Source of the DNA: JAATGA01 sp047605605
GTDB taxonomy: Bacteria > Pseudomonadota > Alphaproteobacteria > Rhodobacterales > Rhodobacteraceae
Assembly (NCBI GenBank): GCA_047605605.1
Contig: JASGFG010000002.1
Location: 1 to 64,000, forward strand
Reading direction: 5' to 3'
DNA: 64,000 nucleotides
A program made the translations under genes and the position numbers. Positions 20,068 through 28,884 of this stretch are shown piece by piece. How positions within the stretch are numbered: the first letter of the stretch is position 1; the number at the start of each line of letters is the position of its first letter. The notes under the pieces were generated by a model, which worked only from the letters and a program-made list of their open reading frames with translations, was not told where the DNA came from and did no database searches.

Positions 20068-20919
20068 ATGACCATGAACCGCCCCCCCTCTGGCCTGCCC
20101 TTCATGAAGATGCACGGGCTGGGCAACGATTTCGTCGTGATCGACTCGCGCGGGCGCGGGGCGGCGGCGGGCGGCGTGACGACGCCGGCACTGGCGCGCG
20201 CGCTTGGCGACCGAAACCGGGGCGTGGGCTTCGATCAGCTGGCAGAACTGCGCGACTCGGCCGAGGCGGATTTCGCGCTGGATTTCTGGAACGGCGACGG
20301 CAGCCGCGCCGGGGCCTGCGGCAATGCCACGCGCTGCGTTTCGGCCTATGTCATGGCCGGAACCGGCCGGGGCGAGGTGACACTGGCGACCGGACGCGGG
20401 CAGTTGCGCGCCGTGATGCGCGACGATGGCCGGGTCAGCGTCAACATGGGCCCGCCGCAGCTCGACTGGGCCGAGGTGCCGCTGGCCCGCGCCGTCGACA
20501 CGCTGCACCTGCCGCTGGCGGGCGATCCCGTGGCGGTCGGCATGGGCAATCCGCATTGCGTCTTTCTGGTCCCGGATGCCGAGGCGGTGGATCTGCCCGC
20601 CGTCGGCCCGGTGTGGGAACACGACCCGCTGTTCCCGCAGCGCACCAATGTGGAATTCGCCAGCCTGACCGCGCCCGACCGGCTGCGGATGCGGGTGTGG
20701 GAACGCGGCGCGGGCATCACCCTGGCCTGCGGGTCGGGGGCCTGTGCGACGGCGGTGGCCGCGCATCTGCGCGGTCTGACCGGGCGGCGCGTCATGCTGG
20801 ACCTTGACGGCGGCACGCTGGACATCGACTGGCGCGAGGATGGCATCTGGATGACCGGCCCCGTCGCCCATGTCTTTGACGGGGTGCTGACCCCCGCCTT
20901 TCTGGACGGCCTGCGATGA
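20068..20919 (+). CDS. dapF: Diaminopimelate epimerase
   Basis: A 283-residue cofactor-independent epimerase converting LL- to meso-diaminopimelate for peptidoglycan and lysine synthesis. Both catalytic cysteines are visible, in GACGNATRC (about residue 75) and LACGSGACATAV (about 220). The N-terminus MKMHGLGNDFVVID is typical. The start at 20068 is supported by the following Met pair; the longer frame upstream has no ribosome site. It overlaps mtaB by 4 bp (ATGA), a common pair in Rhodobacteraceae. Confidence 0.96.
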   Translation: MTMNRPPSGLPFMKMHGLGNDFVVIDSRGRGAAAGGVTTPALARALGDRNRGVGFDQLAELRDSAEADFALDFWNGDGSRAGACGNATRCVSAYVMAGTGRGEVTLATGRGQLRAVMRDDGRVSVNMGPPQLDWAEVPLARAVDTLHLPLAGDPVAVGMGNPHCVFLVPDAEAVDLPAVGPVWEHDPLFPQRTNVEFASLTAPDRLRMRVWERGAGITLACGSGACATAVAAHLRGLTGRRVMLDLDGGTLDIDWREDGIWMTGPVAHVFDGVLTPAFLDGLR

Positions 20920-22187
20920 ACGCCGAAACCCCGGTTTTCGCCACGCTCGGCTGTCGGCTGAACGCCTATGAGACCGAGGCGATGAAGGAGCTGGCCGCGC
21001 AGGCGGGCCTGTCCAATGCGGTGATCGTGAACACCTGCGCCGTCACGGCCGAGGCGGTGCGCAAAGCGAAACAGGAAATCCGCCGGCTGGCGCGCGAAAA
21101 TCCCGGCGCTCCGATTCTGGTGACGGGCTGCGCCGCCCAGACCGAGCCCGAAACCTTTGCCGAAATGGGCGAAGTCACGCGGGTGATCGGCAACCATGAA
21201 AAGATGCAGGCCGATACATGGTCGGGGCTGCGGTCAGAGCTTTCGGTGCCCGACCTGATCGGCACGACGGAAAAGGTCCGCGTCGACGACATCATGTCGG
21301 TCAGGGAAACCGCCGGGCATCTGATCGACGGATTCGGGCGGCATCGGGCCTATGTGCAGGTCCAGAACGGCTGCGACCACCGCTGCACCTTCTGCATCAT
21401 CCCCTATGGGCGCGGAAATTCGCGGTCGGTTCCGGCGGGCGTGGTGGTCGAACAGATCAAGCGGCTGGTCGGCAACGGCTTCAACGAGGTGGTGCTGACC
21501 GGGGTGGACCTGACCTCTTGGGGGGCCGACCTGCCGGGGACGCCGCGCCTTGGCGATCTGGTCATGCGCATCCTGAAACTGGTGCCCGACCTGCCGCGGC
21601 TGCGCATCTCCTCCATCGATTCGATCGAGGCGGACGAGAACCTGATGCAGGCCATCGCGACCGAGCCGCGGCTGATGCCGCATCTGCACCTGTCGCTTCA
21701 GGCGGGCGACGACATGATCCTGAAACGGATGAAGCGCCGCCACCTGCGCGACGACGCCATCCGCTTCTGCGAAGAGGCGCGGCGCCTGCGGCCGGGCATG
21801 GTCTTTGGCGCCGACCTGATTGCCGGCTTTCCGACCGAAACGGAAGAGATGTTCGCCAATTCGCTGCGGCTGGTGGCGGATTGCGGGCTGACCTTTCTGC
21901 ATGTCTTCCCGTTCAGCCCGCGCAAGGGCACGCCCGCCGCGCGGATGCCGCAGGTCCGCGGCCCCGCCATCCGCGACCGCGCCGCACGGCTGCGCGCCGC
22001 CGGCGATGCGGCGCTGAGCGCACATCTGGCGGCACAGGTCGGGCAGGAGCGGGTGATCCTGATGGAAGGCCCCCGCCTTGGCCGGACCGAGCATTTCGCC
22101 GAGGTCGCCTTTGCCGCCGACCGGCCCGAGGGGCGGCTGATCACCGCCCGGATCACCGGCTTTGCCCAAGGGCGGCTGACGGCCTGA
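20916..22187 (+). CDS. mtaB: tRNA (t6A37) methylthiotransferase MtaB
   Basis: A 423-residue radical-SAM methylthiotransferase. The N-terminal UPF0004 domain has three iron-sulfur cysteines (LGCRLNAYE, NTCAVTAEA, TGCAAQTEP). The radical-SAM cluster motif is CDHRCTFC (about residue 151), and a short C-terminal TRAM-like segment follows. MtaB adds methylthio to t6A at position 37 of ANN-decoding tRNAs, while MiaB acts on i6A; the LGCRLNAYE and VNTCAV pattern favours MtaB. It is coupled to dapF, and its stop abuts the convergent NfeD gene. Confidence 0.9.
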   Translation: MNAETPVFATLGCRLNAYETEAMKELAAQAGLSNAVIVNTCAVTAEAVRKAKQEIRRLARENPGAPILVTGCAAQTEPETFAEMGEVTRVIGNHEKMQADTWSGLRSELSVPDLIGTTEKVRVDDIMSVRETAGHLIDGFGRHRAYVQVQNGCDHRCTFCIIPYGRGNSRSVPAGVVVEQIKRLVGNGFNEVVLTGVDLTSWGADLPGTPRLGDLVMRILKLVPDLPRLRISSIDSIEADENLMQAIATEPRLMPHLHLSLQAGDDMILKRMKRRHLRDDAIRFCEEARRLRPGMVFGADLIAGFPTETEEMFANSLRLVADCGLTFLHVFPFSPRKGTPAARMPQVRGPAIRDRAARLRAAGDAALSAHLAAQVGQERVILMEGPRLGRTEHFAEVAFAADRPEGRLITARITGFAQGRLTA

Positions 22188-22475
22188 TCAGTCCTCGTTG
22201 ATGTCGCGGTCCCAGATCTTGACCGTGCCTCGCATCCGCACCCCCTCGCCCGTGCGGGCGAACAGGCGGTGCAGCAGATACCATCCCGCCAGCGAGGCAA
22301 GGGCAAAGACAAGAATCAGCACCGGCAGGCTGCCGCCCAGCAAGCCGGTCGCCAGCAGCGCACCGACGATCACCGCGCCGATGGCAAAGCCCAGAAAGAT
22401 ATAGCCGGGCGCCAGCACCTCCAGGATGCCAAGGACAAATCCGGCGACGATCCAGACCCACCAGACCGACCACAT
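22188..22475 (-). CDS. NfeD family membrane protein
   Basis: 95 residues. Two or three hydrophobic segments (about 3-25, 27-47 and 50-70) precede a short polar tail with GEGVRMRGTVKIWD, the start of the NfeD OB-fold, which is truncated compared with longer NfeD proteins. It lies 1 bp downstream of a slipin gene, the standard bacterial NfeD-stomatin pairing. Such pairs are thought to organise membrane domains, but the exact function is unclear. Confidence 0.85.
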   Translation of the reverse strand: MWSVWWVWIVAGFVLGILEVLAPGYIFLGFAIGAVIVGALLATGLLGGSLPVLILVFALASLAGWYLLHRLFARTGEGVRMRGTVKIWDRDINED

Positions 22476-22476
22476 T

Positions 22477-23358
22477 TCAGCCGCGCCCCTTCAGCATCTT
22501 GAAGGCATCGGCAAAGGCATCCAGTGCCTGCGCGGGGATCAGGATGGTCTGTTTTCCACTGCCCTTTGCCACCTCGGCCAGGGCCTCCACCTGTTTCTGC
22601 GCGATCTGGAACTGCGCCGCCTCCAGCCCGTTGGCGGCGATGGCGGTGGCGATCACGCCCGTGGCATAGGCCTCGGCATCGGCGGTGACGCGGCGGGCCT
22701 TGGCCTCCTGCTCGGCGGCGTAAAGCGAGGCGTCGGCGGCCAGCTCTACCGACCGCTTTTTCCCCTCGGCCTCCATCACCTGGGCGCGGCGGGCGCGTTC
22801 GGCGTTCAGCTGCTGCAACATCGCGGCGCGGGTCTGTTCATCCAGATTCACATCCAGAATCTCGGCCCGCGTCACCTCGACCCCCCAGTCGTCGACCATG
22901 GCCGTGACCTGTTCGCGCACCCTCTCGATCAACTGGGCGCGGTTCGATTGCACCTGATCCAGTTCGATCTTGCCGATTTCCGACCGAACGATCCCGGCGA
23001 CGGTGGTGGCGATGGCGGCATCCACGTCGCGGATGCGGTAGACGGTCTTTTCCGGCTCGGTGATGCGGTAGAAGACGCTGGTTTCGACCTTGACCAGCAC
23101 GTTGTCGGCCGTGATGGCATCCTGCGTGGCATTCGGCAGCTGACGCTCCAGAATGGAAATCTTGTGCGCTACCCGGTCAAGGAAGGGCACCACAAAGTTG
23201 ATGCCCGGCCCCAGCACGGCGCGCAGGCGGCCAAACCGTTCGACCACATGCTTTTCCGACTGCGGCACGATCCGCACGCCAAGGAAGATGCACAGAATGA
23301 TAAAGGCGGCAATCGCGAGGTAAACCGCGTTGCCGCCCAGAAATTCGCCCGGTTCCAT
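22477..23358 (-). CDS. SPFH/stomatin-like membrane protein (slipin, QmcA-type)
   Basis: 293 residues. One N-terminal membrane helix (about 12-30) precedes the SPFH domain with EKHVVERFGRL, AKVETS-like core strands and RSEIGKIELDQVQSNR. An Ala/Glu-rich coiled-coil region follows (about 180-250). These proteins oligomerise in the inner membrane and often modulate FtsH-type proteolysis or fluidity. The ATG at 23358 follows CGGGAGGC. It sits upstream of NfeD in one unit. Confidence 0.9.
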   Translation of the reverse strand: MEPGEFLGGNAVYLAIAAFIILCIFLGVRIVPQSEKHVVERFGRLRAVLGPGINFVVPFLDRVAHKISILERQLPNATQDAITADNVLVKVETSVFYRITEPEKTVYRIRDVDAAIATTVAGIVRSEIGKIELDQVQSNRAQLIERVREQVTAMVDDWGVEVTRAEILDVNLDEQTRAAMLQQLNAERARRAQVMEAEGKKRSVELAADASLYAAEQEAKARRVTADAEAYATGVIATAIAANGLEAAQFQIAQKQVEALAEVAKGSGKQTILIPAQALDAFADAFKMLKGRG

Positions 23359-23433
23359 AAATGCCTCCCGCCAGAAATCTGCGGCTTGCAGCCTGCCCGC
23401 TAAACCGCGGGCGCGCAAGCGGGAGCTGTCGCC

Positions 23434-24141
23434 TCAGTAGCCGGTCCCGCCCAGAACGACGCCCACGGTGCGATAGAGAACCCGGATGTCGGTGCCCAGC
23501 GACAGATCCGCCTCATAGGCCGCATCATAAAGCGCGCGGGCCTCGAAGGTGGTGTCGTTGCGGCCCGAAACCTGCCAGTAGCCGGTCACGCCCGGACGCA
23601 GCATGTAATAGGCCGATCCGGGGTAAAGCGACTTCTGGCTGACCAGCATCGGCCGGGGTCCGACCAGGCTCATGTCGCCTTTCAGCACATTCCACAGCTG
23701 CGGCAGTTCATCCAGCGAGGTGCGGCGCAGGAACCGGCCGGCGCGGGTGACGCGCGGGTCGTTCTTCAGCTTTTGCGTATGGGCCCATTCCTCGCGCGCA
23801 GCCGGGTTTTCTGCCAGATAGGCGTCAAGCCGGGCATCCGCGTCGATCACCATGCTGCGCAGCTTCCACAGGCGGAACACGCGGCCGTTCTTGCCCAGGC
23901 GCTCTTGCGAATAGAAGGGCCGGCCGCCATCCAGCGCGATCCACAGCGCGAAACCCAAGACCAGCGGCAGGATGACCGGCAGGGCCAGAACGATCAGCGC
24001 CGTATCGAGACCCCGCTTCAGCACGGCCCGGTAAAGCGGGGCACGGCGGCGGCTCAACGCGGCGCGACGAAGATGGGACGGACGAACGGTGTCGAGTGCG
24101 ACGCGAAGATCCGGATTCATTTCGGAAAAATTCATCGTCAT
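23434..24141 (-). CDS. Undecaprenyl-phosphate sugar phosphotransferase (bacterial sugar transferase, ExoY/PssA type)
   Basis: A 235-residue initiating transferase for polysaccharide synthesis, loading a sugar-1-phosphate on undecaprenyl phosphate. One membrane segment near 46-70 is followed by the signature regions FYSQERLGKNGRVFRLWKLR, TSLDELPQLWNVLKGDMSLV, GPRP and RPGVTGYWQVSGRN. Its short, single-helix form is the ExoY class rather than the long WbaP type. A flippase and glycosyltransferases lie beyond a 454-bp gap, so this is probably the first step of one exopolysaccharide locus. The start may be 24141 or 24135; neither has a strong ribosome site. Confidence 0.92.
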   Translation of the reverse strand: MTMNFSEMNPDLRVALDTVRPSHLRRAALSRRRAPLYRAVLKRGLDTALIVLALPVILPLVLGFALWIALDGGRPFYSQERLGKNGRVFRLWKLRSMVIDADARLDAYLAENPAAREEWAHTQKLKNDPRVTRAGRFLRRTSLDELPQLWNVLKGDMSLVGPRPMLVSQKSLYPGSAYYMLRPGVTGYWQVSGRNDTTFEARALYDAAYEADLSLGTDIRVLYRTVGVVLGGTGY

Positions 24142-24595
24142 TGTTGATCACATGAAAACAGTGGATGGAAAGATTGGCAAAATTTCTGCTCCGGCATTCA
24201 CGCACTCACACAACTTACTTACCATATAAGAGCCTTTCCGCGCCCGCCCTGCGGCAAAACCGTGAAGCTGGCGGCGCTTTTCTCTCACCCGAGCCATGGG
24301 TCTTCGTCCTTGTATCTTAACGGTATGGACCCCTCGACGCGATAGGCCGGTTTCCCTCGATGACAAAATTTAGCCACGATTAACCTTCAAAATTCGTTAA
24401 GGCGTCAGGCCCATCGGATGCTAATTCATTTAGCACAACCTGCGCGCGAATCTGCGCGCGGCGATACCCGTGGCCGACGGTCTGGATGATTCGTGATGCC
24501 ATCCGCGGGCGCGGCGGGCAGGCGGCGGCCGGCTCCTCACCTGCCACGCCTTTTGCTTGACGGACTACTGTTTCCTGACAGAGATCAGCCTGCGG
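24142..24595. other. 454-bp non-coding gap in the polysaccharide block
   Basis: This gap is AT-richer than its surroundings and separates the sugar transferase from the flippase, both leftward. I see no convincing gene; a 72-codon leftward frame (24148-24366) lacks a ribosome site and resembles no family. It contains an inverted repeat GCTAA-TTCAT-TTAGC (24420-24434), ATTAACC and CGTTAAG motifs, and a TGCGCGCG direct repeat near 24440. It probably holds the promoter and regulator sites of the transferase gene. Confidence 0.4.
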
Positions 24596-25936
24596 TCAGA
24601 TTTGGCCAAGCGCCGCGATATGCAGCCACAGCGCCGCCGCCGTCAGCAGGATGGCCAATGTCATGAACAGCGCGTCATGCGGCATGTCCCAGACGCCGAA
24701 CCGCCGGGCCAGCAGGATGATCGCCGGATGAACGGCATACATCGCCGCCGCCTGGCCGATCAGCGCCCCCTCCAGCCCGCCCAGCGATGCGCCGATCAGA
24801 AAGGCCAGCGTCTGGACGGCCGCGCGAAATGCCATCAGGGCGAAATAGGGGCGCGACCGGCCAGCGGCCAGCGCCGCCTGATCATAGGTCATGCCGACAA
24901 CCTGCGGCATCTGCACGCAGGCCACCGCCATAACGATCGCCCCCGCCCGCAGATAACGGTCGTCGTAAAGCAGCGCCACCAACGGCCCGCCAAGAATCGC
25001 CATCGCCCCCAGCATCGCCATCATCGCCCCGCTCAACCCATAGCGCAGGCGCCGCAGCCGCGCGGCATTGAGGGGCGAGGACGCGGGATGATGGTCGCGG
25101 TAAAGCGGAATGAGAATCCGCGCCGTGATGGCCCCGCCCAGAAGCACCGGGAACGAGGCCAGGAAATAACCGATGTTGTAAAGGCCCAGCTCGTCCAGCG
25201 AGAGATAGGCGCCCAAAATCGCCTTGTCCCCCTGCGACAGCAGAAAGCCGCAGGCGGTGGACAGGAATATCCATTTGCCAAAGTGGATCAGGTCGCGCCC
25301 CGCCTCGGGTTCCCAGGCAAAGCGGTTGCGCGGACCGGGCAGATACAGGCTGACCAGCACCAGCTTGGCCACGGTGCCGATGATCGTGCCCAGCACCAAT
25401 GCCCAGACCGACCGCATCACCCAGGCCAGCACCACGATGGCCAGTATGCCGATCACCTGCGACACGAGGTCCAGCGCCGTCACCCGGCCAAGCAGAAGAT
25501 GCCGGTTCGCCGTGTCGATCCGCGTGGGATTGAAACCGGCGATCAGCAGCGTCATCCCCGCGACCGGCAGCAGATGCGCAAGCTCCGGCGCCTGATACAG
25601 ATGTGCCGCCGGCAGGGACAGGGCACAGGTCAGCAGCCACAGGAACGCCCCGCGTCCGACGTTTATCGTCCAGGCGGTATCCAGAAACCGGCGGTCGTCG
25701 CCCCGAGGGTGCTGCGAGATCGCCGGCCCGATCCCCACATCCGAAAACATGGCCAGCCCGATCAGCACCACCGATACCAGCGCCATGATCCCGAAGGCTT
25801 CGGGGTAAAGCAGCCGGGTCAGGATCAGGTTCGAGGCAAACCGCATCGCCTGGGCAAAGGCATAGGCCCCCGCCGTGATCGCCGAACCGCGCAGCGCGCG
25901 GCCGAAAAGGCCCATAGCAGGGGCGGAATGCGTCAT
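24596..25936 (-). CDS. Polysaccharide flippase (Wzx-like, MOP superfamily)
   Basis: A 446-residue multi-helix membrane protein, about 12 or more hydrophobic segments. The oligosaccharide-flippase N-terminus reads RGSAITAGAYAFAQAMRF, followed by LTRLLYPEAFGIMALV and later GDKAILGAYLSLDELGLYNIGY. It would move lipid-linked sugar units across the inner membrane. Its neighbours are an initiating sugar transferase and two glycosyltransferases, so it belongs to the same pathway. Confidence 0.9.
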   Translation of the reverse strand: MTHSAPAMGLFGRALRGSAITAGAYAFAQAMRFASNLILTRLLYPEAFGIMALVSVVLIGLAMFSDVGIGPAISQHPRGDDRRFLDTAWTINVGRGAFLWLLTCALSLPAAHLYQAPELAHLLPVAGMTLLIAGFNPTRIDTANRHLLLGRVTALDLVSQVIGILAIVVLAWVMRSVWALVLGTIIGTVAKLVLVSLYLPGPRNRFAWEPEAGRDLIHFGKWIFLSTACGFLLSQGDKAILGAYLSLDELGLYNIGYFLASFPVLLGGAITARILIPLYRDHHPASSPLNAARLRRLRYGLSGAMMAMLGAMAILGGPLVALLYDDRYLRAGAIVMAVACVQMPQVVGMTYDQAALAAGRSRPYFALMAFRAAVQTLAFLIGASLGGLEGALIGQAAAMYAVHPAIILLARRFGVWDMPHDALFMTLAILLTAAALWLHIAALGQI

Positions 25937-26170
25937 CGAACGGTCCCTCGGATCGGCGCGACCCTAAGGGCGGTGCTGCACTGCGTCAATCGGCCCCCGG
26001 CCTGGGCGGGCCATCCCTGCGACTTCCTTTCCCCGTCCGGCTCCGAATGGCCTGTCACAGCGGGCGAAAGCGCCGCGGTCGGCGCATATCATCCGGGCTA
26101 TGCAGCGGGGACGACGCACAGTATTGCTTGGCAAAGACCTTCTCGGGGGTCAATCCGGCGGGGATCGTCT

Positions 26171-27388
26171 TTGAAGCTCGGCTATCTGGTCAACACCTAT
26201 CCGCGCGCGTCGCACAGCTTTATCCGGCGCGAGATTCTTGCGCTGGAACGGTCGGGCCATTCGGTGCACCGCCTTGCGATGCGCTCGGACCGGGATGCGC
26301 TGGTCGACCCGGCCGATGTGGCAGAGGATGCGCGCACCGAACATGTTCTTGACGCCGGATTGCGCAGGCTTCTGCCTTCGGCGCTTGGCTGGATGGCGCG
26401 GCGGCCGGGCCGCACGCTGGCCGCGTTGCGGCTGGCGATGGCTTGCGGGGCGCGGGGCGCGGGCGGCGCACCGGGCACGGGCGGGCGGCTGCGGCATCTG
26501 GTCTATCTGGTCGAGGCCGCGCATGTCGCGCGGCGCTGTGCCGATCTGGGGCTGACGCATCTGCACGCGCATTTCGGCACGAATTCGGCAACCGTTGCGA
26601 TGCTGGCGCAGGCGCTGGATGGCCCCCCCTTCAGCTTTACCACCCATGGGCCAGAGGAGTTCGACGCCCCGCTGGCCCTCGCACTGCCCGAAAAACTGGA
26701 TCGCGCGGCCTTTGCCGTGGCGATTTCCAGCTTTGGCCGCAGCCAGCTGGCGCGCTGGACCCCGGCGGCGAACTGGCCGCGCCTGCATGTCGTCCATTGC
26801 GGCATCGAACCCGCACGCTTTGCCGACCCCGCGCCGCTGCCGCCAGGCGGGCCGCATCTGGTGGCCATCGGCCGCCTGGCCGGGCAAAAGGGATTTCCGC
26901 TTCTGGTCGAGGCGATGGCCCTTGCCGCGCCGGGCCTGCCGCAGCTGCACCTGACGCTGGTCGGCGATGGCGAGTTGCGCGGCCAGATCGAGGTGGCGAT
27001 TGCCGCGCACCGGCTGCGCGAGCGGATCACCCTTGCCGGCTGGCAGGACGAGGCGGGCGTGCGCGCCGCCCTGGCCCGGTCGCAGGCGCTGATCCTGCCA
27101 TCCTTTGCCGAAGGCCTGCCGGTCGTCCTGATGGAGGCGATGGCCGCCGCGCGTCCGGTGATCGCCACCGCCATCGCCGGGGTGCCCGAACTCGTCACGC
27201 CGGATGTGGGCTGGCTGGTTCCGGCGGGCGATGCGCAGACGCTGGCCGATGCCATCGCCGCCATGGCCGCCACCCCGGCCGACCGGCTGGCCGCGATGGG
27301 GGCGGCGGCGCGGGCGCGGGTGCTGGCCCGCCACGACATCGACGCCCAGGCCGCGCGGCTGGCCGATCTGTTTGCGGGCAGGGCGTGA
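26171..27388 (+). CDS. Glycosyltransferase family 4 (WcaL-like)
   Basis: A 405-residue GT-B fold transferase. The N-terminus MKLGYLVNTYPRASHSFIRR matches colanic-acid-type WcaL enzymes. An HAHFGTNSATVA motif lies near 130, and the donor-binding domain has GRLAGQKGFPLLVEA and PSFAEGLPVVLMEAMA with the E-x7-E pattern. The start is a TTG at 26171 after GGCGGGG; no ATG or GTG fits the conserved N-terminus, and a much longer in-frame reading begins inside the flippase gene on the other strand. It overlaps the next gene by one base. Confidence 0.88.
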   Translation: MKLGYLVNTYPRASHSFIRREILALERSGHSVHRLAMRSDRDALVDPADVAEDARTEHVLDAGLRRLLPSALGWMARRPGRTLAALRLAMACGARGAGGAPGTGGRLRHLVYLVEAAHVARRCADLGLTHLHAHFGTNSATVAMLAQALDGPPFSFTTHGPEEFDAPLALALPEKLDRAAFAVAISSFGRSQLARWTPAANWPRLHVVHCGIEPARFADPAPLPPGGPHLVAIGRLAGQKGFPLLVEAMALAAPGLPQLHLTLVGDGELRGQIEVAIAAHRLRERITLAGWQDEAGVRAALARSQALILPSFAEGLPVVLMEAMAAARPVIATAIAGVPELVTPDVGWLVPAGDAQTLADAIAAMAATPADRLAAMGAAARARVLARHDIDAQAARLADLFAGRA

Positions 27389-28188
27389 TGGATACGGCCT
27401 TTGTCACCGCCAGCCATTCCGACGCGATCCTGGATGCGAACCTGCGCCGGTCGCCCCTGTTCGCGTCGCATCCCCTGCATGTGGAACGCGGCGCGCCTTC
27501 AGCCGCCATCGCCTACAACCGCGCCCTGGATCAGACCTCGGGCGAAATCGTCATCTTCGCCCATCACGATGTCTTTCTGCCCAAGGGGTGGGAGGCGGTT
27601 CTGGCCGCCCGGCTGGCCGAAGTGCAGGACACGGATCCGAACTGGGCGGTCTTTGCGGCATTCGGCATCGCGCTGGACGATGCGCATATCGGCCCTGTCT
27701 GGTCCTCGTCGCTGGGGATGATCGCCGGGCGGGTGCCGATGGCGCCCGTGCCGATCCAGTCCTGCGACGAGATGCTGATCGTCCTGCGCCGGTCCGCGGG
27801 CCTGCGCTTTGACGAAACGCTGCCCGGCTGGCACATGTATGGCACCGATATCGTCCAGATCGCCCGCGCGGCCGGAAAGGGCGCCTATGCCGGCGCGCTG
27901 CCCACCGTCCACAACGACCGTCATCACGACGCGCTTGGCCGCGATTTTGACGAGGCCTATGCCTTCATGCAGCGCAAATGGGCCGAGGCGCTGCCGATCC
28001 GCAGCCCCATCACCAAGATCAGCCGGTCGGGCCTGCACCTCATGCGCGACCGCTGGCAGAACCGCCGGTCCGAAGGGTTCCGCGAAGGCATGTCGATCGG
28101 CACCGGCCACCCGCCGGAATGGCTGGCCGCGCGCTGCGGCTGGTCGGATCTGACGGCCTGCGCGCCTGGTGCGCCCGAGACGCGCTAA
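27388..28188 (+). CDS. Glycosyltransferase-like protein (GT-A fold, Glyco_tranf_2_5 type)
   Basis: 266 residues. It contains AAIAYNRALDQTSGEIVIFAHHDVFLPKGW in pieces: the FAHHDVFLP segment matches the metal-site region of small GT2-like enzymes, and LPGWHMYGTD and VHNDRHH suggest the acceptor side. It starts inside the stop of the preceding glycosyltransferase (TGATG), so both probably add sugars to one glycan. Its stop overlaps the convergent SGNH hydrolase by 4 bp. The specificity is unknown. Confidence 0.75.
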   Translation: MDTAFVTASHSDAILDANLRRSPLFASHPLHVERGAPSAAIAYNRALDQTSGEIVIFAHHDVFLPKGWEAVLAARLAEVQDTDPNWAVFAAFGIALDDAHIGPVWSSSLGMIAGRVPMAPVPIQSCDEMLIVLRRSAGLRFDETLPGWHMYGTDIVQIARAAGKGAYAGALPTVHNDRHHDALGRDFDEAYAFMQRKWAEALPIRSPITKISRSGLHLMRDRWQNRRSEGFREGMSIGTGHPPEWLAARCGWSDLTACAPGAPETR

Positions 28189-28820
28189 AGCGCGGCGACC
28201 GCCTGGGCGACCGCGACGGCAAGGGCGGCATGGGCCTCGGGCGCGAAATGAATGCCATCCTCGGGGCTGACGGCGATCACGCGGCCCGCATCCAGAAACC
28301 CTGCACCGCGCGAGGCGGCGATTTCCGCATACAACGGCGCAAGCGCCGCCGATTTCGCCGCGGCGCCAAAGAATTCGCCCCGGATCGGCCCCACCTCCAC
28401 CACCGGCGGGGGGCAGATGATCAGGATGCGGAACCCGTCGTGGCGGGCCTGCATCTCGATGCTCTGCGCCACGTCGACCAGCCCCGCCACGCCGCCCGCG
28501 ATCATTTCAGGGGTGGCGCCAAAACGGGTCTTGCTGTCGTTGGTGCCCAGCATGATCGTCAGCACGTCCAGCGGCCCATGACTTTGCAACGCCATGCGCA
28601 GGCCGCGACGGGCATTCATGAAATCGCCCATCACCGGGTCGTCGAACTGCGCGGTGCGGCCGGGAAGCCCCTCCTCCACCAGATCCCACGCGGGGCCGAG
28701 CGCCTGTTGCGCAAGCACCGGCCAGCGGATGTCGCGACCATAGCGGCGGTATTCGCCCCGCTGCCGGATGGGCGGCGTGCCATGGGTGTTGCTGTCGCCG
28801 AATGTCATCAGAACCGGCAT
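28185..28820 (-). CDS. SGNH/GDSL hydrolase (arylesterase-like)
   Basis: A 211-residue single-domain esterase. The blocks are FGDSNTHG (nucleophile Ser at about residue 9), EGLPGRT (Gly block), LGTNDSK (Asn block) and DGIHFAPEAH (catalytic Asp-His). No signal peptide is visible, so it is cytosolic. Family members hydrolyse aryl or acetyl esters, and the location next to glycosyltransferases could suggest sugar deacetylation. It overlaps the convergent glycosyltransferase at the 3' end. Confidence 0.85.
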   Translation of the reverse strand: MPVLMTFGDSNTHGTPPIRQRGEYRRYGRDIRWPVLAQQALGPAWDLVEEGLPGRTAQFDDPVMGDFMNARRGLRMALQSHGPLDVLTIMLGTNDSKTRFGATPEMIAGGVAGLVDVAQSIEMQARHDGFRILIICPPPVVEVGPIRGEFFGAAAKSAALAPLYAEIAASRGAGFLDAGRVIAVSPEDGIHFAPEAHAALAVAVAQAVAAL

Positions 28821-28884
28821 GGTGTCCCCCTCCTTTGGCCCCCGTCCCGCCCGGCGGCGACTTTGCGGCGCCGGGCGGGGGGCG

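Noticed and set aside
24148..24366. A 72-codon leftward frame in the polysaccharide gap
   Set aside because: There is no good ribosome site and no family resemblance; the region is better explained as regulatory DNA.
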